This document shows, one piece after another, positions 1 through 8,780 of a DNA stretch of 64,000 nucleotides. Made by a program: the position numbers and the translations under genes. The number at the start of each line of letters is the position of its first letter. Position 1 is the stretch's first letter. Origin of the DNA: Monodelphis domestica (taxonomy: Eukaryota > Chordata > Mammalia > Didelphimorphia > Didelphidae); contig NC_077229.1 of assembly GCF_027887165.1 (NCBI RefSeq), positions 111,942,020 through 112,006,019 of the forward strand, read 5' to 3'. The notes below the pieces were generated by a model that did no database searches, was not told the DNA's origin, and saw only the letters and a list, made by a program, of their open reading frames with translations.

Positions 1-334
1 TCCTCTCTAAATTTAGGTTATTCAACCACTCAGTCTATGCTGAATCCATTCTAAAATATAGATAGAACCTGCTAGAGCTTGGACCTCATTCAAATCCCTA
101 TGAGAAGTCAGGGCAATTTCTATACTATATTTCAATGAAGTACCATTATTATTACTGTTTGTGGGAACAAAGATGATTGTCTTTAAGGGGAGGGAAGTCT
201 CCTGGCCAAACTCTAAGTGAAAAAAGAAGAGACCATGGCATAGAAAACTTCTATTTCAATAGTCCATAGGTATATATCTTTTTCCTAGCTTCTCTTTTCA
301 CTTCAGAGATAAGAAAACTGAGACACTGGGAAAC
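1..334. other. Unique sequence, nothing recognised
   Basis: No repeat family, RNA gene or splice-bounded open frame was recognised here. It lies upstream of the CpG-island promoter and could be intergenic. Confidence 0.4.
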
Positions 335-430
335 TTAATTGATTTATTAAGTAATTTATGCATTAAGCACCATTTTAGGTAATGGGAATAAAAAGATAAA
401 AACAACTTTTACCCTCACAAAATTTCTATC
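335..430 (-). mobile_element. LINE-2 3' end fragment (antisense)
   Basis: The stretch resembles the antisense L2 3' end: a run like attgatttattaag, then aagcaccattttagg, a 'gggaataaaaagat' block and 'taccctcacaaaat'. This matches the usual order of the L2 tail read in reverse. It is short and diverged, so the family call is tentative. Confidence 0.4.
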
Positions 431-740
431 AGCTGAATTGTGAAGTGAGCTCCCCTCCAATCTCACAGAAATTAGGGGTACATCTGTATCTCTGACTTAT
501 GATCCAAGGTTATATATATCTCCTTATCTGTTGACAATACTATAATAAATAAAGCAATACCACTTTAATTCATTTTTTATTGACTATTTCTATTTCCCAC
601 AGTAGATTTTACAAACCTATTTTTTCAAATCTTCCAACATAAACAAGGGGCTTAGACTAGTTGATCTTTAAGGGTTCCTTCCAACTCTTAACATTCTATG
701 TTCCAGGTACTTTCTGCTGACCTCTGATAATCTACTTTCT

Positions 741-943
741 TTTATAAAGCAATCAACAACAACAAAAAGAACCCCAAACCACAACCCTTCCTTTATGTCT
801 TAGAATTAATTCTAAGGCAGAAAAGTGGTAAGGGCTAGGCAATGAGGGTTAAGTGATTTGTCCAGGGTCACACAAGCTATAAAATGTCTGAAGCCAGATT
901 TGAATTTAGGACCTCCTGTTACTGAGACACTTAGCTTTTCCCC
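741..943 (-). mobile_element. tRNA-derived marsupial SINE (WSINE1/SINE1_MD type), antisense
   Basis: Reading the minus strand shows the family landmarks: an RNA polymerase III box B-like 'GTTCAAAT' region, 'GTGTGACCCTGG', 'AAGTCACTTAACC' and 'CTTACCACTTTTCTGCC'. The insertion is bounded by a 17-bp target-site duplication with one mismatch, ctgataatctactttct at 724-740 and ctgataatctattttct at 944-960. It therefore landed inside an already existing 33-bp array. Confidence 0.8.
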
Positions 944-1250
944 CTGATAATCTATTTTCTAAGGTACCTTCTAGTTTTGATATTCTACGTTCTAAGGTAT
1001 TTCTCCTCCAAGATTCTCTGTTCTAAGATCTCTCTGAATTTTAATGTTCTATGCTTTAAGATCCCTTCTATCCTCTGGCATTGTGTGTTCCAAAGTCCCT
1101 CCTGGCTCTGCCATTCTATGTTTTAAGATCACTTCCAATTTGGACATCTTTTTGTTCTAAAGTCTTTTGTATCTCTGACGTTCTATACTAGGAAGTTCTT
1201 TCCATTTCTGATATTTGATATCATAAGGTCTTTTCAACTTCTGAATTCTA

Positions 1251-1480
1251 GGGTGCTGGATGGCACAGTGGAAAACAGAACCTTGGACTTGGGGTCAGGA
1301 AGATCTGAATTCAAAATTGGCATTAGAGAGGTGATAGCTGTATGATTCTGGACAATTGCCCTTAACCCTTGATAACTTCAGTTTTCTCATTTGTAAAATA
1401 GGTTAATCATGGCACCTACCTTTTAGGGTTGTTGCAAGGATTAAATGATATACTATTTGTAAAGAGCCTTCTTATAAATG
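1251..1480 (+). mobile_element. MAR1/MIR-type CORE-SINE
   Basis: It starts with 'ggtgctggatggcacagtgg' and contains 'cagttttctcatttgtaaaatagg', split here as cagttttctcattt and gtaaaatagg. It continues with 'acctaccttttagggttgtt' and 'aaggattaaatgata'. That order of landmarks is the MIR core and 3' region in sense. It splits the 33-bp array. Confidence 0.7.
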
Positions 1481-2057
1481 TTTGTTTCCTTCCCTTCCTT
1501 CTCCCTTTTTACTTCTTACATTGTATCCCTTCCAATTCTGACATTTTAGATTCTAAGGTTCTTACAACACTCCAGACATTCTGTGCTCTAAGGTCTCCTT
1601 CAGTTTTGACATGTTTTGTTCTAAGGCCGGTTCCAGTTTTGATGTTCTAGATTCTTAAGGTTTTTATTGCCGTTGACATTTTATGTTCTGGGGTCGCTTC
1701 CAGTCTTGGCATTTTTTGTTCCAAGGCCCAGTCAACTACCGCTGACACTCTACTAAGGTCCTTCCTAACGGCTCAGCAATTCCCAAATTTTATGAACTAT
1801 GCTAACGTCTCTCGGAGTCCTTCCTTTCATGCCTAGGCATTGCTAGCTTTACAAGGTTTAATTCTCTACCAAAACGAAAACTCGACCCGTCTCCCTTGGG
1901 GTCTACCCTCCACCCCCTTCTCCCTCCTCGTTCCTCCCTTACTCTTCCTCCCTTCCCCCTAACCACGGCCATTCCCAAACCCTGGAAAGGGCGATCCCAA
2001 TCCAGGATTACAACAAGGGGGGAAGAGGGGCGGGAGACGGGAAGCGGGGGGAATATC

Positions 2058-2087
2058 GGGCATGCGCGAGCCGCTCGGCGCATGCCC
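2058..2087. promoter_or_regulatory. Inverted pair of NRF1-like sites
   Basis: Left arm GGGCATGCGCGAGC and right arm GCTCGGCGCATGCCC are reverse complements except for a one-base indel, so the two half-sites CATGCGC (2061-2067) and GCGCATG (2078-2084) face each other. NRF1 binds YGCGCAYGCGCR-type sites as a dimer. Each arm here is an imperfect version. The arms could also form a hairpin in single-stranded DNA or in RNA if transcription starts upstream. Confidence 0.5.
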
Positions 2088-2089
2088 CG

Positions 2090-2565
2090 TGAGCCCCCGG
2101 CTGGTTCTGGTCTGGAGTCGGAAGCTTGGGAGCCCCTGACCCGGGCGAACGGCAGCGAGTGTGAGTGTGCCCCGGGGCGTGCGGGGAGGGCCGGGCGGAG
2201 GGAGCTGGAGAACCTTGGGCTGGGGACGGGGGAGGGGGGAGACGCCGGCGGGCGGGCCCTCGAGGCCAGCCCGAGGCTACTTCAGGGGTGGGGGCGGGGG
2301 CCGGGGCCGGCTCGAGCCCAGCCCGCGGAGCCAAGCGGAGACAGTGCCGGGAGCTCGGGCCGGGGCCGTGCGGGGCGGGGCGGGGCGGGGGCGCTTCTGC
2401 TTTCCGCCTTTCTCTCCTTGCCCGGGAGGGACGAGCGGAGGGCTGGCGGGCGTAACACTGGGTAAGGGAGGATCTGACTCCGGGAGCCGCCGCCGCCTGG
2501 TCTTCCTCCTCCTCCTCTAGCTGAGCGGCGGGGAGCCAGGAGCACCGGTGGCAGCGTGTGCCACG
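2090..2565 (+). other. Candidate first exon(s) of an unidentified plus-strand gene
   Basis: Three plus-strand donor candidates lie in the CpG island: gtgagt at 2161 (after ...gcgagt), gtaagg at 2462 (after ...cactgg) and gtgaga at 2566 (after ...gccacg). One or more may define alternative first exons; the left limit is unknown. An open frame from the ATG at 2082 (MPREPPAGSGLESEAW...) runs to a stop ending at 2465 with a weak start context, and if spliced at 2161 it would give 26 codons. I do not recognise the peptide, and a non-coding 5' leader is more likely. Confidence 0.45.
2222..2391 (+). promoter_or_regulatory. GC boxes and G-quadruplex-like runs
   Basis: Three clusters of G-runs lie on the plus strand: about 2222-2240 (ggggacgggggaggggg), 2285-2308 (runs of 4-5 G separated by 1-2 bases) and 2371-2391 (four GGGGC steps). 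Each contains four or more G-runs, which satisfies the simple quadruplex pattern. The last is also a string of Sp1/KLF GC boxes. Confidence 0.55.
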
Positions 2566-2619
2566 GTGAGAGGCGGAGAGAGAGGGCCGCCGGCCCTTGG
2601 TGCTCCAACTGCCTCTCCT

Positions 2620-3265
2620 GCCATCCCCTCCGCGCTTTTCCCAGCCCACTCCCCATTCCTTCTTTCCTCCGACTTCCTCCCCTCTACCTCTCCCCATTTC
2701 TCCTCCCCTAATCCCCTCCACCTCTTTCCTTCTCATCTCCTCTCAATCGATCCTCCCTCCGTTCTCTCCTTTCTCCTCTACTTCTCTTCTCCCCATCCCA
2801 TTCCCCCAATTTCCTTCACTTCTTCCCTCCCCATCCTTTCCTCCCTCTGTACCCTTTCTTTTCTCTTCTCCACCCTTTCCTTCTATCCTCCCCATCTCTT
2901 CACTCCATCCCTTCCACCTCTCTTCCCTGACTCTTCCTCCCCTTCATCCCCTCCCCCTTACCTCTCTCCTCCAACTCTTTACTCTTCCCATCTCTCCACC
3001 TCTCCCCCCCTATGCCCGACCTTAAATTCTCCCTACTTCTTTCCTCCTCTACCTCTCCTTCCATCTTTCTCTTTTTTTCACCTCTTTCCCCCTTCTCTCC
3101 CTTTCTTCCACCTTCCTTCTCGACTCCTTTTCCCTTCTCCAGTTCATAGAAAGAGCCCCACCCCCCAATCTCCCCTTTTTATCAGGCTCCCCCACTCCAC
3201 CTCCCCTTTTTATCTGGCACCTCTTCCTTTTTCTTCCCCCCCCCCCCCTCTAATTCATAGACTCA
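2620..3265 (+). repeat. Polypyrimidine low-complexity tract
   Basis: About 650 bp of nearly continuous C and T on the plus strand (ctcccc, cttcc and cctctc words), ending in a run of C near 3240-3252. There is no single period, so it is a diffuse low-complexity tract, not a clean microsatellite. Long overlapping open frames rich in Ser, Pro, Leu and Phe arise here only because C/T codons contain no stops. Confidence 0.85.
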
Positions 3266-4270
3266 TGAAAGAGTGAGTCTCCTTTCTCCCCATTTCCCTC
3301 CTCCTCAGGTCTCCCTCCTTTCTGGCGAGTGTGGTTCCTTGCTGGAGGTGGGGAGGCAGTGGCAGCAGGCTGGTTCTACCTAGAATTCTATCCTTGAATT
3401 GGTTGTTTGATGGAGGTGGGTTTAGGCCCGGGGGATTGGGAGAGGAACGTAGGGGCTGAGCATTAGCCACTCCTCTCCCCACCTTCCCACCCACCCCCTT
3501 CCGTTTCTGGAAAGGAGTTGGGGTTGGGGGCTCGGAAAACATTAAAGAAGCTTGGAGGGTTGGGGTGTGAAGGGGTCAGGTTAGGTTTTTGGCGGTTGAG
3601 GTGATAGTTTTGTGATTGCAACTAAAGAAGGGAATCAGGGAACTAGTCTGAGGAGCCTTGTGGATTTGAATCCCACAGGATGTGGTAGGACAGGACGGGC
3701 CTCTGCTGGAGTTGAATGGTGAGAATGCCTTCGAAACAAAAGAGGTGGGGAGGAAAGAAAGAAAGGGTCACTCCATTGGGATGCTTGAGATGATTGGTCC
3801 CGTGATTAAATAAATTGAAGAAATAAGTTCAAATTTTGTATACTGTTAGCTTGATCAGGTTCTGGGACCGAAATTGCCACCCAGAGGTGGAGAGAAAAGG
3901 CTAGGTTTTGTCGTAGAAAGTAAAAGGACGACTTGGATTGGTTTGTGTGATTGTCTTGAACCACTCTGGAGGGGTCCTCCCTCTGCTATTTCTAATAACC
4001 AAATAGGAACCGGAGAGGAAAGTCCTATCACATCCTCTCACTCTAAACAGGTTTTTATTAATCTATTGTGAGTTTTCCCTGCAGCTTTCCCATGAAATAA
4101 TTTTAAGATAATTAGAATTCTTTCTAAGTAACTTTGCCTTCCTTCTCTGGTTCAACCTTAACTGCACTTTTATGTGGAAAAAGTAGTTTTAGCTGTTTCT
4201 GCCTTGATTCCATTTGTAACTTTTCTTCAGAAGAATGTATTAAAAACAATTTTTTTTTTGGCTTACCACA
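3266..4270. other. Intron-like unique sequence
   Basis: Moderately GC-rich to AT-rich transition downstream of the promoter. No repeat family, exon pair or RNA gene was recognised. Confidence 0.4.
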
Positions 4271-4492
4271 AGGGTTCTTAACCTGAGGTCTAGAAACTTA
4301 TTTAAAAAATATTTTGACACCTATGTTTTAATATAGTTGCTTTCCTTTATAGTCTTATGGTTTGTTTTGTTCTTTTTTTGTTGTTCTTGTTTTTTGCATT
4401 AAGAAACATTCTGAGAAAAGGGGGTCCATAGATTTAACTAAACTACCAAAAGGATCCATGACATACACAAAAAACCCTTTGAGAATTCCTGA
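4271..4492 (+). mobile_element. hAT-like non-autonomous DNA transposon, copy 1
   Basis: It begins with a terminal repeat-like agggttcttaacct, continues through 'tttcctttatagtcttatgg', 'aagaaacattctgagaaa' and 'ggtccatagattt', and ends at a decayed partner near 4476-4492. The block order matches a second copy at 13862-14030 that still has the right-hand end aaaaggttaagaac. It is an old mammal-wide MITE type; I cannot name the family securely. Confidence 0.65.
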
Positions 4493-6659
4493 TTTGGTGC
4501 CGATTAATTACAAGTTTTTCCAACTTTGGGCACCAATGAAAGTATATGTTGTGATCCTTTTCAACAGTCTTCTTGCATACTCAGCCTTCAGCTGCCTTTT
4601 TGGCTGTCTGACCAGGGCAGTAGTACTGTAGTAAATGCATGCTATGGTTGAAGTCAGTATGAAGTTGGGAATTTGTATTTGAGATTCACTATCGGTGGGA
4701 ATTCAACTCAGAAAACATATTCTCATAATAGGTAAAATAGATTGGACCTTTCTGAAATCTGCTTCAAAACCAAACCCTTTAAACAGTTTATTTTAAAGCA
4801 CTTGGGGTAATTTATAACACCACAAAATCAATATTTTGATAGATCATCCTTTCTATAAGAATATAAAAAGTAAAGGAAAAATAAATGAAAATTTAAATGA
4901 AAATAAGCTTGTTTTTCTAGTTTGATTTTTATTGAAGTACATTTGAGTTTTTGTTTTACTATATTGCATGGTTTTTCATCCAAAAACTTACTTAATTGTA
5001 AGATCAGCTGCTGTCTGTTATTCAAATACATTAAACTCTTTAGAGAAATGAAATGTATTCATGAGGACCGTTTTCACAATTCAGACCTGTGTTTTAAAAT
5101 GATCTTCATTAGTTGAAATCTGTGGAATTAATTTTGCTCTTTTTGAATATGTGAAATTGTATTTTTGGAGTAAAAGCAACTGAGTGGTATTGTTTTAAGC
5201 CGTAGATAATTGCCCATTTTCAATCTGTGTATTAAATTTTCTTAAGATTCTACATCAAGAGAATTCATACTCTCTTATGAGAATATTTGTATCTTATCAA
5301 CTAGCATAACAAATTTATCATATTAGTAAATGGTATGGTCTAGCCCTCAAAGGGACTCACACATAAGAGTTCTATCTATACATAAATGGTAGTTGTATAA
5401 TAAATGTCCAAAGGCAGAAAGGCCATAGATAAACATATATAATAATAACCGACATAATAGTGCTTTAAGATATGCAGGGTGTTTATGTAAATTTACAATG
5501 TAATAAGTACTTGAATAATTTCAAACAAATAAATTCGTGTCGAATATTAATTTGGAGCAAAGGATGATGGGGAAGAATTTCCTTTCCTGGAGGTAGCATT
5601 TAAGAGTTCTTGTAGATAACTTATTTCAAATTTTAGTGAACAGTATATTATGAGTTAAGTAAGAATGAGAAAACAAATGAAAATGGTGATGATATTTGTA
5701 TGGGGAAAGCAAAAAACAAAGGCAAAGAGTTGCTCAATATAGATCATTTAAAAGCTTTTTCGACAGGAAAATATGCCTGAATTTAGTGTGTAGATAGTAT
5801 AGTGTTGTATAGTGGTGTTCTTGGGAATTAAGCTTATTAATGTCTGAAGGATATTTGTACTGTTACAATTTAACTACGTTGCAAAAAGGTTAGAAAAATT
5901 AGCTTTTTAAGTTGTAAGAAAATTACACTCTATATAGTTTAATTGCTTTTTGATCACTGTATCTACAACTGTAATTACATAGATATGTGTTTCTGCCTGT
6001 GTCTTGCTGAAATCTTGAAATAAAAATTTTTTTTTAATATGGTGAAGAAAAAATTAAGTATCATCCATCATTCCCTTTTTGGCTCTTACCTTTATAACTA
6101 CAGGTGATCAGAGGAGACTATTCTTGCTTTAACTTTTTGAAGATTGTGGAATTCCTTTTTAAGATTTCTAAATGACTACATCATCTGAAAATATTCAACA
6201 ATATTTGTTAAAAAGTTAGAAAAGAGTGACTCAGAAGGATATTTGCTTAAAACTTAAGTGCAAAAGGTGACATATTTCTGTGGACATTCTGTTTTAGAAC
6301 ATAAGCTTGTAGATAGGAATTATTTTATTCTTTGTGTTTGAATAGCCAATAGTGTCTGGAACATAGATATTTAATAAATATTTTGATTGATTTTTTTACT
6401 GTAATTATGTAAACTGCCAAAAGTAAACGTGAATTTAGAAAAATATTAAATTATATTTCTTACTTGTTTCAAACTCCAATGATTCATTTCAAACTCCAAT
6501 GATCAATTCAGTTGTTTTTACTTGTATGTATACAGCATTTATTAGTAAAGGAAGATAAAGGTCTAGCTGCAGTTATACTTTTTTTAATGGTTAACTGATT
6601 TTTTAAAAGTCTTTTTAGATCCCACTTTCCGTAGTTCATACCTTTATCAAAAGGTTCTA
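4493..6659. other. Intron-like unique sequence with a possible SINE tail
   Basis: Mostly AT-rich unique sequence. A MIR or L2-type tail is suggested at about 6335-6400 ('agtgtctggaacatagatat', then 'ttaataaatattttgattga'). Nothing else was recognised. Confidence 0.4.
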
Positions 6660-6798
6660 ATGGCCTCAGACACTTCCTACCTGTGTGACCCTGGGTAAGT
6701 CACTTAATTGCCATCGCCTAGTCCTTACCACTCTTCTGCCTTGGAACCAATACACAGTATTGATTCCAAGATGGAAGGGAAGGTTTAAAAAAAAAAGA
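6660..6798 (+). mobile_element. tRNA-derived marsupial SINE, 5' truncated
   Basis: Contains 'gcctcagacacttcctacc', 'gtgtgaccctgggtaagtca', 'ccttaccactcttctgcc' and 'ccaatacacagtattgatt', followed by an A-run at 6787-6796. This is the sense 3' two-thirds of the same SINE family as at 741-943. Confidence 0.85.
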
Positions 6799-7439
6799 TT
6801 CTAAAATAGTAATAAAGTTTTGAAGAAATATATGTATTCACTGAGAACTGTAAATAATGTAAAAGCATGTGCTCCATAATTGGTGCATTGGTGCATAATT
6901 ATGCATTCAAATATGTTATTCAAGAATCAAGAAAAATCTTTGAATGCTAAAATCATCTTTCAGGTTTTAATTTCAGTTCCACATCAGGGCTGTACTGTTA
7001 TAGAATCTGACTGAAAAGTAATAATGGACAGATATCAGGCAATTAAATTCTTTTTTAAATTTAAATTCATTTGTAAAAGCCACTGAATTTCACTGAATTT
7101 TTAGTGTTTTGATGCTGCTATACTTGACAAAGCTCAACAAGTGACATTTGAAAGTGCCTTTGACTTTTATACTAAGCATGATTATTCAGGCCCATTATTG
7201 CTTCCTCTCTTTTTTTGAACCAATATTTGGCCTTTTCCTTAAATTTTCTTCTATGAAAAGAGATAGTCAAGGGGAAATTCGTTTGACAACCAAGTCACCC
7301 TCACCTGGAACTGAACAATATATGTAACCTTGACAAATACCATTGTCATTTTGTGATAACAAACTAAACCCCACATTAAAGTTTAAAAATCCTAGAGTAC
7401 TTAATAGTTTTCCATAAGGTTGTATAATCTAACATCTTA
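6799..7439. other. Intron-like unique sequence
   Basis: AT-rich, no recognised repeat or gene. Confidence 0.4.
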
Positions 7440-7690
7440 TTTTCAGTTAGCCTGAGATGGCAAAGTGAATGCTTGATTGCTCCTGCGCCATTTATTAGGG
7501 TTGTGTGTAAATTGTTTAACCTCTCTCATTTTCAGTTTCTGTCTTTTGTGAAGGTAGGGTTAATCCCATTTAATCATCGATTTTTCAGGTTTAATATAAA
7601 CATTGTGCCACCATTCTGAGATAGGTAGTATCAATGTTGTCCCTGTTTTATAGATGATATGGAGTCTCAGAAAAGTAAAATGACAACTCT
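7440..7690 (+). mobile_element. MIR-like SINE remnants
   Basis: 'ttaacctctctcattttcag' at 7518 and 'tgtcctgttttatagatgat' further on are diverged MIR core blocks. At least two fragments may be present, the second (about 7600-7690) possibly in the opposite orientation. The call rests on a few blocks only. Confidence 0.45.
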
Positions 7691-7744
7691 CATTTAAACA
7701 ACTAGTTTTAATCACACTCAAACAACTAGCAAGTGTAGTGTGGG

Positions 7745-7850
7745 ATTCAATTCAAGTTTTTATTAAGTACCTGTTAGCAAGGCCTATTTTAAGTGCTGGG
7801 AATACAAGGCCACAAAACCAAAATATTCTTTACTTCTCAAGTCCAAATTT
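7745..7850 (-). mobile_element. LINE-2 3' end fragment (antisense)
   Basis: 'aagtttttattaagtacctg', 'ttaagtgctgggaatacaag' and 'ttctttacttctcaag' follow the antisense L2 3' end order (tail, then 'ctgggaatacaaagacaaa', then 'ccctgccctcaagg'). Confidence 0.6.
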
Positions 7851-8319
7851 ACTATTCTTTCTATTACACTATTACATCATCATCTAGTTGATAGATAAAG
7901 GACTCTAAATGTGATCTGTGAGGGTTATGTTTGTCAATTGTTGTTTATTAAGCGATAATCACACTTTACTGTTTAGTTAGGGGGATTTCTTATTATGTCT
8001 GAACTTAAATATTATACATGATGGTTTTAATATTCAACAGCAAAGAGGACTATATGAAACTGAATTTTTGTTACATGTAGTTTTTTTAAAAAATGTGTAA
8101 CATAACAAAACTACTCTTGTCTCTTCTGTGTTCCTATTTAAACTTCAGTCTCTTCTGTGTATTTTAAAGAAATGTTTCATTTGTGTTCCTTTTTTGCATC
8201 ACTATGACTACCTACTGATCCCTATTCTTCCATTGTGCTTGATTTTTCACAATCATACATACTTCATACATATGGTTCAATAGTTTAGCATCACATAAAT
8301 TCTTTTGGGGGGGTGTAAT
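7851..8319. other. Intron-like unique sequence
   Basis: No repeat or gene recognised. Confidence 0.35.
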
Positions 8320-8780
8320 TTTTTTATATTAAAACTTTCATTTAATTAATTGATTTAGAATATTTTTCCATGGTTACATGATTTGTTTTTTCCGTCCCCT
8401 CCTCCAGCTCCCCTCCCAAGGAGCAGTTGCACTGGTTTTTTTGTTTGTTTGTTTTTTAAACCCATACCATTCCGTCTTGGAATCAATACTGTGTATTGGT
8501 TCCAAGGCAGAAGAGTGGTAAGGGCTAGGCAGCAATGGGGGTTAAGTGACTTGCCCCAGGTCCCACAGCTGGGAAGTGTCTGAGGTCTGATTTGAACCTA
8601 GGACCTCCCATTTCTAGGCCTGACTCTCAATCCACCGAGCTACCTAGCTGCCCCTCCACTGGGTTTTACAATCACATAAATTCTTATTTTTGCCTTAGAA
8701 ACAAATCCTTTTATTCAAAATCACATGTGACATACAAGAGTATGACTTAGTTTTTCCATCATTTTAAGCTCTTCCTACCT
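8320..8780 (-). mobile_element. L1 3' end (antisense), split by a SINE
   Basis: 'tttttccatggttacatgat', the C/T-rich block at 8392-8420 and 'gttgcactgg' are the reverse complement of the marsupial L1 3' UTR. The copy resumes at 8655 with 'ccactgggttttacaatc'. The G-rich tract of the L1 3' UTR appears here as C-rich. Confidence 0.7.
8441..8654 (-). mobile_element. tRNA-derived marsupial SINE, antisense, nearly full length
   Basis: A T-rich start, then ccattccgtcttggaatc, 'tgtgtattggttccaaggca', 'gaagagtggtaagggctag' and 'gacttgccccaggtcccaca', ending at 'gagctacctagctgcccc'. Flanks tgcactggtttt (8429-8440) and tccactgggtttt (8655-8667) look like the target-site duplication. It is inserted in an L1 3' end. 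Confidence 0.9.

Larger units (their letters stand above)
646..1800 (+). repeat. Degenerate ~33-bp tandem array derived from a SINE tail
   Basis: Units restart at an 'AAGG' core at about 670, 704, 961, 994, 1025, 1058, 1092, 1125, 1159, 1190, 1225, 1555, 1590, 1623, 1657, 1690, 1723 and 1755, a spacing of 31-35 bp. The unit reads roughly AAGGTCCCTTCCAG, then a short link, then GACATTCTATGTTCT. This is the 3' tail of THER1/MIR3-type SINEs ('gactagatgatctctaagg...'), and the preceding bases at about 655-670 still resemble it. Two younger SINEs (741-943 and 1251-1480) interrupt the array. It stops about 200 bp before the CpG island. Confidence 0.75.
1985..2620. promoter_or_regulatory. CpG-island promoter
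   Basis: This is the only CpG-dense segment in the window. It contains a pair of NRF1-like sites (2058-2087), repeated GC boxes (GGGGCGGGG around 2371-2391), no TATA box near plausible starts, and several splice-donor candidates on the plus strand. These are features of a TATA-less housekeeping-type promoter. The plus strand is G-rich over about 2000-2460, which fits plus-strand transcription. No transcription start can be fixed from sequence alone, and antisense transcription from the same island is possible. Confidence 0.85.

Noticed and set aside
646..1800. CRISPR-like array of ~33-bp repeats
   Set aside because: There are no spacers: the units are contiguous, diverged and match a eukaryotic SINE tail.
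1896..2465. Plus-strand 189-codon frame in the CpG island
   Set aside because: It begins in repeat-poor upstream sequence and reads through the inverted NRF1 pair and GC boxes. The peptide is low-complexity and unrecognised. Only a short coding start from 2082 is kept as a remote possibility.
1802..2736. Overlapping minus-strand frames across the CpG island (up to 242 codons)
   Set aside because: Arg/Gly/Pro-rich chance frames in GC-rich DNA, overlapping each other and the plus frames, with no recognisable protein.
2548..3276. Long plus-strand frames of 242 and 142 codons rich in Ser, Pro, Leu and Phe
   Set aside because: They lie in a C/T-only tract where stop codons are rare by composition. 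The first begins at GTG, not ATG, and it runs across the likely donor at 2566.
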